Source: Gammaproteobacteria bacterium
Lineage (GTDB): Bacteria > Pseudomonadota > Gammaproteobacteria > Nitrosococcales > Methylophagaceae
Direction: 5' to 3'
Length of the DNA stretch: 7,475 bases
Assembly: GCA_002400805.1 (NCBI GenBank)
Contig: NVRG01000002.1
Location: 13,334 to 20,808, forward strand
A program made the position numbers and the translations under genes. The notes under the pieces were generated by a model, which saw only the letters and a program-made list of their open reading frames with translations, made no database searches and was not told the origin of the DNA. Below, piece after piece: positions 1 to 6,872 of this stretch (position 1 is its first letter; each line of letters begins with the position of its first letter).

Positions 1-532
1 CTGATGCTTCAAGGATGGGGGTATTTAAGGTGGCTAAACACAAGGGTTCCCAAAGTTGCTTGATCAGCCGATCCGACTGTTTGTTGTTATGTAACCATTC
101 ACTTACAGTTAAGTCATCGTTGGATAACAGTTCGTTAATGCTATTTTGTAATTGTTGAACGTGTAATAAGCCCTTTAAACCAGTGCTTCGAATTAAGCTC
201 CAAGCCAAAGATAATGGCCAAGGTAGAACGTTATTGCCAGATAATTTTAAGGTTGGATAGACATCATCGATGATGGATAGGTCGAGTGTTTGTCGATCAA
301 AGGCAAGCTCGGGATCCGCACCGACGATGGCCATGATATTGAGCATTTCAGTATAGGCGCCAATCATTAGATGTTGGCCGTTGTCGATGGTTTTATTCTG
401 CCATTGCACATTGCGTGCTCGGCCACCTAACTGTTTGGCTGACTCGATGACATGAACTGATTTACCCTGCTGGCAAAGCGTGACAGCAGCAGCAAGACCA
501 CTCCAACCACCACCGATGACAAGGGTTGTCAT
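1..532 (-). CDS. hpnE: Hydroxysqualene dehydroxylase HpnE, FAD-dependent amine-oxidase family (N-terminal 177 residues, cut by window edge)
   Basis: The frame starts at the ATG at 532 and stays open to the left edge, so only the N-terminal part, about 40% of a usual protein of roughly 420 residues, is visible. Residues 4-19 form the dinucleotide-binding beta-alpha-beta start (LVIGGGWSGLAAA). An acidic residue follows at E30, then the GGRAR signature at 36-40, and the NGQH segment typical of HpnE-like flavoenzymes near residue 50. In the HpnCDE route this enzyme removes the hydroxyl of hydroxysqualene with reduced FAD to give squalene. The ATG overlaps the hpnD stop as ATGA (529-532), and no good Shine-Dalgarno precedes it, so translation is probably coupled to hpnD. 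A carotenoid-type desaturase or oxidase of the same flavoprotein superfamily is the main alternative. The adjacent hpnD favours HpnE. Confidence 0.88.
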   Translation of the reverse strand, partial: MTTLVIGGGWSGLAAAVTLCQQGKSVHVIESAKQLGGRARNVQWQNKTIDNGQHLMIGAYTEMLNIMAIVGADPELAFDRQTLDLSIIDDVYPTLKLSGNNVLPWPLSLAWSLIRSTGLKGLLHVQQLQNSINELLSNDDLTVSEWLHNNKQSDRLIKQLWEPLCLATLNTPILEAS

Positions 533-1386
533 TTTTGTTGTCGATGGCGGCGTTTTTCACGGCGGGCCGTGCGCCAAGCTAGCCATAGTTTTCTAAGAGG
601 TGTTAATGAGATTCGACGTTGCATCACCCCAAAGCCATCTTTTTCGATCTCGTCTAAGGTGGCTTCATAAATGGCCGCCATAATTAAACCGGTGCGTTGG
701 CTGTAACGATCACAATCAGGTAGGAGTTGCATCGCCTTTTGGTAATAATTTTTAGCTCGTTCTGTTTGAAACTTAAGCAGTTCGATTAATTCTGGGCTGG
801 ATTTAAGATTAAATAAATCGTCAGCTTTAACGTTAAATCTGGCTAACTCATCCTGTGGCAAATAGATGCGGCCGCGTTCAGCATCTTCACGCACATCTCG
901 AATGATATTAGTCAATTGCAAAGCCATGCCCAAATTTTCAGCATATTTCAAGGTAGCCCGATCTTGATAGCCAAATATTTCGACGGATAATAGGCCAACT
1001 ACACTGGCCGCCCGATGACAATATAGGGCCAGGTTTTTGAATGATGGATAGGTGAATTGGTCTAAATCCATTGCCATGCCATCAATGATTTCCATGAAAT
1101 ATTCCTCATGAAGATCAAAGTTTTCTAATGCTGATTGTAAGGACCTACCAACGGGGTGAGTAGCCTCACCTTTGAAGGTGAGAATAATTTCATTCCGCCA
1201 CCATTCTAATTTTGTGGCGGCCAGCTCCTTGTCGCTGATCTCGTCAACGGTATCATCCACTTCACGACAAAATGCATATAAGGCAATAATCGCTTGGCGT
1301 TGTTTTTCAGGTAAGAAACGAAAACTATAATAGAAACTTGATCCGCTTTTTGCTGCCTTATCTTGGCAATATTCATCCGAGGTCAT
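529..1386 (-). CDS. hpnD: Presqualene diphosphate synthase HpnD (squalene/phytoene synthase family)
   Basis: A 285-residue all-alpha trans-isoprenyl diphosphate synthase of full family length. It condenses two farnesyl diphosphates to presqualene diphosphate, the first step of the bacterial HpnD/HpnC/HpnE route to squalene for hopanoids or C30 carotenoids. Visible motifs: the N-terminal KSGSSFYYSFRFLP, the first aspartate-rich motif DDTVD at 44-48, the YCHRAASVVG helix at 122-131, and the second motif NIIRDVREDAERGRIYLP at 160-177 with D164 and D168 as Mg-diphosphate ligands. The N-terminal signature and length fit HpnD better than plant-type phytoene synthase. The start ATG at 1386 overlaps the ferredoxin stop (ATGA, 1383-1386), and the stop overlaps hpnE, so the gene lies inside a tightly coupled string. 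No hpnC is visible in the window. The C-terminus is strongly basic (RRHRQQK), consistent with association with the inner membrane face, which is inference. Confidence 0.92.
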   Translation of the reverse strand: MTSDEYCQDKAAKSGSSFYYSFRFLPEKQRQAIIALYAFCREVDDTVDEISDKELAATKLEWWRNEIILTFKGEATHPVGRSLQSALENFDLHEEYFMEIIDGMAMDLDQFTYPSFKNLALYCHRAASVVGLLSVEIFGYQDRATLKYAENLGMALQLTNIIRDVREDAERGRIYLPQDELARFNVKADDLFNLKSSPELIELLKFQTERAKNYYQKAMQLLPDCDRYSQRTGLIMAAIYEATLDEIEKDGFGVMQRRISLTPLRKLWLAWRTARREKRRHRQQK

Positions 1387-1685
1387 CGTTGCAGTCTTTC
1401 GACAATATTGCCGCCTTGCAGATGTGACTCAATGATTTCATCAATATCTTCTTTGCTTTTATATTGATACCAAATACCTTCCGGATAGACCACCAATATC
1501 GGGCCAAGACCGCAGCGATTAAGACAGCCAGAATTATTCACCCGGATATCTGGCAAGCCTAATTCTTTGACTCGTTGCTTGGCATAATTACGTAATGACT
1601 GAGCATCATGCTGTTGGCAATGTGCCCGACCGTCATCGCGTTCATTAGTACAAAAGAATAAGTGGTATTGGTAGAAATCAGCCAT
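1383..1685 (-). CDS. Thioredoxin-like [2Fe-2S] ferredoxin
   Basis: A 100-residue protein with four cysteines placed as in thioredoxin-fold [2Fe-2S] ferredoxins (the NuoE C-terminal/Shethna-type fold): C12, C23, C54 and C58, with CNRCG-like spacing at the second pair (SGCLNRCGLGP, 52-62). After the last cysteines comes the usual VVYPEGIWY strand (65-73) and an acidic helix. It should be a small soluble one-electron carrier. No partner can be read from the protein alone. Its stop overlaps the start of hpnD by four bases, and it lies 24 bases after ispB, so it is expressed with the isoprenoid genes. The Shine-Dalgarno before the ATG at 1685 is weak. HpnE is a flavoenzyme that needs its FAD reduced, so electron delivery to HpnE is an attractive but untested role. 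An unrelated housekeeping ferredoxin is the alternative. Confidence 0.9.
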   Translation of the reverse strand: MADFYQYHLFFCTNERDDGRAHCQQHDAQSLRNYAKQRVKELGLPDIRVNNSGCLNRCGLGPILVVYPEGIWYQYKSKEDIDEIIESHLQGGNIVERLQR

Positions 1686-1709
1686 AAAATGAAACCATTA
1701 ATCGCAAGC

Positions 1710-2678
1710 TTAAAATGTACGCTCAATTGAGAAGTCAGCCAGAGCGAGTAAGGCATCTTTATAGGTGGAATCAGGAATAATAGCTAATGCCGCTTTTGCG
1801 TTGTCCACTTCTTGTTTTGCTGCTTGCGACGTGTAAGTTATTGCGCCTGTTTCATTGATGATGGTAATAACGTCATCAATCTTATCGCGTTGGCCTTCCT
1901 CGATAGCGGTACGAATAAGTTGAGCTTGTTGCTCATTGCCATGTTTCATTGCATAAATGAGTGGCAAGGTGGGTTTGCCTTCGGCCAAATCATCACCAAT
2001 GTTTTTGCCGATCGTCTCGCTGGACTCACTGTAATCTAATAAATCATCGACTAATTGGAATGCACTGCCCAAATGCATGGCATAACGGCTCATGGCATTT
2101 TCAATTTCGGTAGATGAATTTGTGATCACCGCGCCCAAAAGGCCTGCAGCTTCAAATAACTTAGCTGTTTTATGGTGAATGACTTCGAGATAACTTTCTT
2201 CCGTGGTATCGGCATCATGACAATTAAGTAATTGCAGCACTTCACCTTCAGCAATGATATTGGTGGTATGAGAGAGGATCTTCATCAAGCGCATCGAATC
2301 CATTTCTACCATCATTTCAAATGATCGGGTGTAGAGAAAGTCGCCGACTAATACACTGGCTTCGTTACCCCATAAATTATTGGCGGTTTCGCGGCCACGG
2401 CGCATATCCGAGTTATCGACGACATCATCATGTAATAAAGTCGCGGTGTGAATAAATTCAATAATGGTGGCCAGATTAATATGATTATCGCCCTGATAAC
2501 CACAAGCTCGCGCGCATAAAATAGCGAGAGCGGGCCGCAAACGCTTGCCACCGCTGTTGATGATGTAGTGGCCAAGCTGGTTGATTAACACCACGTCTGA
2601 CTGTAATCGAGCTTGAATCATGGCGTCGACTGACGTCATATCTTCTTTAATTAAAGAATAGATGGATTGAATATCCAC
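1710..2678 (-). CDS. ispB: Octaprenyl-type polyprenyl diphosphate synthase IspB
   Basis: A 322-residue long-chain trans-prenyl diphosphate synthase that extends FPP with IPP to make the ubiquinone side chain. Visible motifs: GGKRLRP at 43-49, first aspartate-rich motif DDVVD at 84-88 within FIHTATLLHDDVVDNSDMRRG, second motif DDLLD at 211-215, and GDDLAEGKPTLPL at 228-240. The small residue A79, five before the first DDxxD, matches the chain-length position of E. coli IspB and fits a long product, probably C40. The start is GTG at 2678: from there the protein aligns end to end with the E. coli enzyme, whereas the internal ATG at 2639 would remove 13 conserved residues. The gene is divergent from rplU, as in E. 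coli. An AT-rich block at about 2696-2704 (TATTATATA on the minus strand) could be its -10 region, but no convincing -35 is seen. Confidence 0.96.
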   Translation of the reverse strand: MDIQSIYSLIKEDMTSVDAMIQARLQSDVVLINQLGHYIINSGGKRLRPALAILCARACGYQGDNHINLATIIEFIHTATLLHDDVVDNSDMRRGRETANNLWGNEASVLVGDFLYTRSFEMMVEMDSMRLMKILSHTTNIIAEGEVLQLLNCHDADTTEESYLEVIHHKTAKLFEAAGLLGAVITNSSTEIENAMSRYAMHLGSAFQLVDDLLDYSESSETIGKNIGDDLAEGKPTLPLIYAMKHGNEQQAQLIRTAIEEGQRDKIDDVITIINETGAITYTSQAAKQEVDNAKAALAIIPDSTYKDALLALADFSIERTF

Positions 2679-2695
2679 GGAGCTGGGATCTACCT

Positions 2696-2704
2696 ATATA
2701 ATAT
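2696..2704 (-). promoter_or_regulatory. Possible -10 region for ispB
   Basis: Read on the minus strand, TATTATATA lies about 18-26 bases upstream of the ispB GTG and offers good -10 hexamers. No hexamer 16-18 bases further upstream resembles TTGACA, so an activator-dependent or weak promoter, or chance AT-richness, are all possible. Confidence 0.3.
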
Positions 2705-2765
2705 GTTCTTGGAAGTGCGTACTTTCGCATGCAAGACGATAGATCGCAAATATTTCAATTAGCAT

Positions 2766-2794
2766 TTGATCTCTTGTTGGAAAGGGACTAAAAT
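2766..2794 (+). promoter_or_regulatory. Sigma70-type promoter of rplU-rpmA
   Basis: TTGATC (2766-2771) and TAAAAT (2789-2794) are separated by exactly 17 bases, matching four and five of the six consensus positions. The predicted transcript start is near 2801, giving a 5' leader of about 50 bases before rplU. This is a sequence-based prediction. The spacing and position, just upstream of a highly expressed ribosomal protein operon, support it. Confidence 0.65.
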
Positions 2795-2804
2795 TGCCGG
2801 TCTT

Positions 2805-2823
2805 TTGTTGGGTTAGCCAACAA
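2805..2823 (+). promoter_or_regulatory. Leader hairpin upstream of rplU
   Basis: A perfect 7-base-pair stem, TTGTTGG (2805-2811) with CCAACAA (2817-2823), closed by a 5-base GTTAG loop. It would be at the very 5' end of the rplU transcript if the promoter at 2766-2794 is correct. No T-run follows, so it is not a terminator. A 5' stabilising hairpin or an L21 autoregulatory site are possible roles, neither shown here. Confidence 0.5.
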
Positions 2824-2842
2824 TAAACTAATATTATTATTT

Positions 2843-2847
2843 GGAGA
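2843..2847 (+). promoter_or_regulatory. Shine-Dalgarno GGAGA that fixes the rplU start
   Basis: GGAGA lies five bases before the ATG at 2853. An in-frame TTG at 2841 overlaps this site and would add four residues not found in L21. The ATG start gives the usual MYA(I/V) N-terminus. Confidence 0.85.
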
Positions 2848-2852
2848 CAGCG

Positions 2853-3164
2853 ATGTACGCAATTGTCGCGACAGGCGGTAAACAGTACCGTGTTAAAGAG
2901 GGCGAGAAGCTCCGTGTTGAGAAATTATCTGCTGAAACTGGTGATACAGTTGTATTAGATAAAGTTTTGCTCATTGGCGAAGGTGAAGATGTCAAAATTG
3001 GCGCACCTTACCTAGAAGGCGCAAAAGTAACGGCAACCGTTGCTGCTAATGGTCGTCTTGATAAAGTGAAGATCATTAAATTCCGTCGCCGTAAACATTC
3101 TCGTAAGCAGATGGGTCACCGTCAGTCTTACACAGAAATCGAAATTACAGGCATTACAGCCTAA
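2853..3164 (+). CDS. rplU: 50S ribosomal protein L21
   Basis: A 103-residue protein, exactly the E. coli L21 length, that binds 23S rRNA in the large subunit next to L20. The N-terminus [17 protein letters not shown] and the basic signature [19 protein letters not shown] (about 74-92), followed by the ITGI end, are diagnostic of L21. The start is the ATG at 2853 with a GGAGA ribosome site. It is first in the rplU-rpmA pair and lies 26 bases before rpmA. Expression is likely driven by the promoter at 2766-2794 and may be modulated by the leader hairpin at 2805-2823. Nothing is unusual in the protein. Confidence 0.99.
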   Translation: MYAIVATGGKQYRVKEGEKLRVEKLSAETGDTVVLDKVLLIGEGEDVKIGAPYLEGAKVTATVAANGRLDKVKIIKFRRRKHSRKQMGHRQSYTEIEITGITA

Positions 3165-3190
3165 GCATCACCAGATAGAGGAATTAAGAG

Positions 3191-3448
3191 ATGGCTCATA
3201 AGAAAGCGGGTGGTAGTACTAACAACGGACGTGATTCGGAGTCGAAACGTCTTGGTGTGAAACGCTACGGTGGTGAAGCAGTTCTAGGTGGCAACATTCT
3301 TGTTCGTCAACGTGGAACACGTTATCACGCTGGTGTTAATGTAGGTCTTGGTAAAGATCACACCTTATTTGCCAAAGCTGAAGGCAAAGTATTATTTGAG
3401 AAAAAAGGCCCGAAAAAACGCATGTTCGTAAGCGTTGTTACTGGCTAA
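3191..3448 (+). CDS. rpmA: 50S ribosomal protein L27
   Basis: An 85-residue protein, the same length as E. coli L27. The N-terminal tail [20 protein letters not shown] reaches the peptidyl-transferase centre in bacterial ribosomes, and the core [30 protein letters not shown] (about 38-67) is the L27 signature. There is no Firmicutes-type cleavable N-terminal extension before AHKKAGGS, consistent with a proteobacterium. A good Shine-Dalgarno, GAGGAA (3178-3183), precedes the ATG by seven bases. The gene is followed 35 bases later by a strong intrinsic terminator, which should separate most rplU-rpmA transcription from obgE. Confidence 0.99.
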   Translation: MAHKKAGGSTNNGRDSESKRLGVKRYGGEAVLGGNILVRQRGTRYHAGVNVGLGKDHTLFAKAEGKVLFEKKGPKKRMFVSVVTG

Positions 3449-3483
3449 AAATTATGCAGGCCCATTTTGGGGCTACGCAGCTT

Positions 3484-3509
3484 AAAGCCCCGCTGATGCG
3501 GGGTTTTTT
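3484..3509 (+). terminator. Rho-independent terminator after rpmA
   Basis: The stem pairs AAAGCCCCGC (3484-3493) with GCGGGGTTTT (3498-3507), including one G-T pair, around a TGAT loop. Six T residues run from 3504 to 3509. GGGGCT at 3469-3474 can pair with AGCCCC at 3486-3491 and would disrupt the terminator, so a read-through configuration is possible. Confidence 0.92.
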
Positions 3510-3556
3510 GTTTCTGGGTGTTAATGTTTTAAAATTACAGTTATTTAATTGAATAA

Positions 3557-4663
<1,107 letters not shown>

Positions 4664-4666
4664 TGT

Positions 4667-5797
4667 GTGACCACCCCACACCAGCAAATTGTTAATACTA
4701 AGCGTTGGGTCATTAAAATTGGCAGTGCGCTGCTGACGAAGATGGGTGAAGGTTTAGATCGTGAACGCATCAGCTGGTTAAGTGAAGAAATTGCCAAGCT
4801 ACGGGCACAGGGTAAAGAAGTTGTTTTAGTCACCTCCGGCTCGGTTGCCGCCGGCATGCAACAACTCGGTTGGGACAAACGTCCGCACGAAATCCATTTA
4901 TTACAAGCGGCCGCCAGTGTCGGCCAAATGGGTTTGATTCAAGCCTATGCGACCGAATGTAAAAAACACGATATTCATACCGCGCAAATTCTATTAACCC
5001 ATTCTGATCTATCTGATCGTGGTCGCTATCTTAATGCCCGCAGCGCATTACACAGCTTACTTGAATTAAATGTATTACCCGTCGTTAATGAAAACGACAC
5101 TATTGCCACTGATGAAATTCGCTTTGGTGATAACGATACCCTAGCCGCGATGACCGCCAACTTAGTCGAGGCCGATGTATTGGTCATTTTGACTGATCAA
5201 GATGGCTTGTTTGATTCTGATCCACGTAAAAATCCAGATGCACGCATGATTGCTGCCTCTGCAGCGAGCAATCCCGCTTTAGATGAAATGGCCACCGAAG
5301 GTGTTGGCCAACTAGGTCGTGGTGGCATGGCCACTAAACTATTAGCGGCGCGTCGGGCTGCACGATCAGGGGCGGCGACGGTTATTTTATCGGGTGAAAA
5401 TCCAAACAACTTACAACTGCTGGCCGCTGGAGAAGGTGTGGGCACATTATTGTGGCCAGACAATGAACCGATGACGGCACGCCAACAATGGTTAGTCGGC
5501 CATTTACATCCTCAAGGACAAATCCTATTGGATGATGGCGCAGTGGAAGTGATCCGCCAAAGCGGAAAAAGTGTCTTACCGGTTGGCGTCAAAATGGTTG
5601 AAGGTGATTTTAGCCGTGGCGACTTAGTGATTTGTCTTGATATGAATGGTGATGAAGTCGCGCGAGGCCTAGCCAATTATTCTGCTGATGAAGCCAATAA
5701 GATAAAAGGTAATCCAAGCACCGCCATTGAAGCGTTACTGGGCTATGTTGATGAACCAGAACTGATTCATCGTGATAATTTAGTGGTAACGGCTTAA
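4667..5797 (+). CDS. proB: Glutamate 5-kinase ProB
   Basis: A 376-residue cytoplasmic enzyme that phosphorylates L-glutamate with ATP in the first committed step of proline synthesis. It is close to the usual length of about 370. The amino-acid-kinase domain covers residues 12-260: KIGSALLT 17-24, VTSGSVAAG 55-63, AASVGQMGL 82-90, [19 protein letters not shown] 139-157, [12 protein letters not shown] 175-186 and the GRGGMATKL phosphate-binding segment 217-225. A C-terminal PUA domain (about 276-357, including [10 protein letters not shown] and GLANYSADE) is present, as in E. coli ProB. The start is GTG at 4667. The gene is three bases after obgE and almost certainly cotranscribed with it, a common gammaproteobacterial pairing. 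proA is not in the window. It ends only two bases from the stop of the convergent acetyltransferase gene. Confidence 0.98.
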   Translation: MTTPHQQIVNTKRWVIKIGSALLTKMGEGLDRERISWLSEEIAKLRAQGKEVVLVTSGSVAAGMQQLGWDKRPHEIHLLQAAASVGQMGLIQAYATECKKHDIHTAQILLTHSDLSDRGRYLNARSALHSLLELNVLPVVNENDTIATDEIRFGDNDTLAAMTANLVEADVLVILTDQDGLFDSDPRKNPDARMIAASAASNPALDEMATEGVGQLGRGGMATKLLAARRAARSGAATVILSGENPNNLQLLAAGEGVGTLLWPDNEPMTARQQWLVGHLHPQGQILLDDGAVEVIRQSGKSVLPVGVKMVEGDFSRGDLVICLDMNGDEVARGLANYSADEANKIKGNPSTAIEALLGYVDEPELIHRDNLVVTA

Positions 5798-5799
5798 CA

Positions 5800-6249
5800 C
5801 TATTTCTCGAGTGATATCCGCAGCGGAATCATTGATGACTTCGTAAACCCGTGGCGTTGATAGAATCGCTGTGCAGCTAAATTATCACTGTCTGTCAGTA
5901 AGGTAAGTCGTTTACAGCCTCTTTCTTGGGCAAACTCAAGCGCATAACTAAGTAGATCTGAACCGACACCTGAGCGTCGAGCAGTAGGTGCAACCACCAA
6001 ATCTTCAACAGTGCCTACCCGTGCACCCAAGGCGGTAGATACGCTATAGAGCAGGTTAACCATAGCAATGATTTCGCCATCTTGGCGAGCGACTAAAATA
6101 TCCCCGATATCTGGGTTATTAATGATCATTGCTAAGCCACGATGTTGAGCATCATAATTGGCTTTAAATTCCGCTTCTTGGCTGAACAGCAACTCTAATA
6201 GGCTGCAGAGCTCTGCTATATCGGCAGTGACAGCAGCGGATATATTCAT
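5800..6249 (-). CDS. GNAT-family N-acetyltransferase
   Basis: A 149-residue single-domain GNAT enzyme that transfers acetyl from acetyl-CoA to an unknown amine. Motif A is clear: the VEDLVVAP strand (about 81-88) runs into RRSGVGSDLL (91-100), the pyrophosphate-binding Q/RxxGxG/A loop. The motif B region NLAAQRFYQRHGF (about 123-135) is also typical. The N-terminus contains an SLLELLFSQEAEF helix. The chosen start is the ATG at 6249. A TTG codon directly before it is in frame but is not needed. It lies 22 bases after a secreted-protein gene on the same strand, so the two may form an operon. It converges on proB with a 2-base gap and no visible terminator, so transcripts probably overlap. The substrate cannot be inferred. 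Confidence 0.92.
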   Translation of the reverse strand: MNISAAVTADIAELCSLLELLFSQEAEFKANYDAQHRGLAMIINNPDIGDILVARQDGEIIAMVNLLYSVSTALGARVGTVEDLVVAPTARRSGVGSDLLSYALEFAQERGCKRLTLLTDSDNLAAQRFYQRHGFTKSSMIPLRISLEK

Positions 6250-6271
6250 CAATGGGCCTAATGGCAGCTGC

Positions 6272-6700
6272 TTATTTAAGCAAATTCATATTGGCCTGAT
6301 TTTCAATATCATTGGCTAACTCGGCATCAAAGGATACGCCTTGAAAACGCCATTTCTTACCGGCTTTATACACCTTAATTTCAAAGCGTAAAGGCTGGCG
6401 CTCGTAGCCCACTAAATAGATAAGGTGGGCGTAGTGTTTTCCTACCTTTTTCTCAGAAATCAGTTCATGGAATAAATACTTTCCTACCAAGCTGTTTAGG
6501 TTTTTAATCTGAGATTTTAGGTTAAGCACTTGATCTTCATCTTTGCTGGCCCACTTGTTTGACTCATAAAGGTAGTCAATCGCACTTTCAGGATTATCTG
6601 AATTTAGCTTTTTAAAGAAGGTATCAGGTATCCCACTATAGTCGGCGGCAAAGGCGAATGATGAGAAAAAAAACAGGCTAATAAATACTAGTTTTTTCAT
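6272..6700 (-). CDS. Small secreted (periplasmic) protein of unknown function
   Basis: I do not recognise the family firmly. The 142-residue protein has a clear Sec signal peptide: MKK, a hydrophobic core LVFISLFFFSSF, and a signal peptidase I site AFA|A after residue 18. The mature 124 residues are mixed alpha/beta, with an N-terminal helix region (SGIPDTFFKKL, SAIDYLYES) and a C-terminal strand pattern ending in KAGKKWRFQGVSFDAEL. This pattern resembles NTF2-like periplasmic domains of small DUF families, an inference from pattern only. There are no cysteines in the mature part and no lipobox, so it should be soluble in the periplasm. The start ATG at 6700 has an AGGA site six bases upstream. 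It precedes the GNAT gene by 22 bases. Its upstream region is the repeat-bounded segment at 6770-6872, and I see no convincing promoter. Confidence 0.82.
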   Translation of the reverse strand: MKKLVFISLFFFSSFAFAADYSGIPDTFFKKLNSDNPESAIDYLYESNKWASKDEDQVLNLKSQIKNLNSLVGKYLFHELISEKKVGKHYAHLIYLVGYERQPLRFEIKVYKAGKKWRFQGVSFDAELANDIENQANMNLLK

Positions 6701-6769
6701 AAGGGTTCCTAGGAGGGATAACTTTTAGTGTTATTTAAAATTTGCATTAGTCTAGCATTGTTCGGAAAG

Positions 6770-6872
6770 ATGTAATTACAGAAGCGCTATAACGATCTAG
6801 GTAAGAGGCCGGAGCACAGCGGTGGTACCAGCGACCAGCAGGAGCAATCTTGACTGCTAGTTATGTAATTAC
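6770..6872. repeat. Compact GC-rich segment bounded by ATGTAATTAC repeats (possible MITE- or REP-like element)
   Basis: The 10-base sequence ATGTAATTAC occurs at 6770-6779 and again at 6863-6872 in direct orientation. Its core GTAATTAC is palindromic, so the ends are also inverted repeats. Just inside, ATAACgatCTAG (6789-6800) partly mirrors CTAGTTAT (6857-6864). The interior from about 6800 to 6850 is clearly richer in G+C than the AT-rich flanks. It contains the palindrome TGGTACCA (6823-6830) and two GGAGCA copies (6811, 6841). No start-bearing ORF or T-run terminator is present. A small non-autonomous mobile or repetitive element is the best guess. Only a genome-wide copy search would settle it. 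Confidence 0.45.

Noticed and set aside
1812..2575. Open frames of about 75 codons within ispB on the opposite strand and in another frame.
   Set aside because: They lie entirely inside a strongly conserved gene, have no family resemblance and no ribosome sites.
2774..2823. A second TTGTTGG copy at 2774-2780 that could compete for CCAACAA at 2817-2823 as a riboswitch-like alternative pairing.
   Set aside because: The upstream copy lies in the spacer of the predicted rplU promoter and would not be in the transcript.
2841..2852. TTG at 2841 as the rplU start.
   Set aside because: It overlaps the Shine-Dalgarno GGAGA and adds residues absent from L21; the ATG at 2853 gives the exact family length.
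5810..5835. TCCG-CAG-CGGA as a terminator between proB and the acetyltransferase gene.
   Set aside because: Only four base pairs with no T-run on either strand.
6250..6252. TTG at 6252 as the start of the acetyltransferase gene.
   Set aside because: An ATG follows immediately and is a far likelier initiator; the difference is one residue.
6747..6860. An open minus-strand frame of about 37 codons through the GC-rich segment, rich in W, Y, R and A.
   Set aside because: It has no usable start codon or ribosome site before the last few codons and is bounded by stops; it is probably an accident of the repeat's composition.
6770..6872. Integron attC site.
   Set aside because: The ends do not match the RYYYAAC/GTTRRRY core sites and there is no paired inner box; no cassette array is visible.
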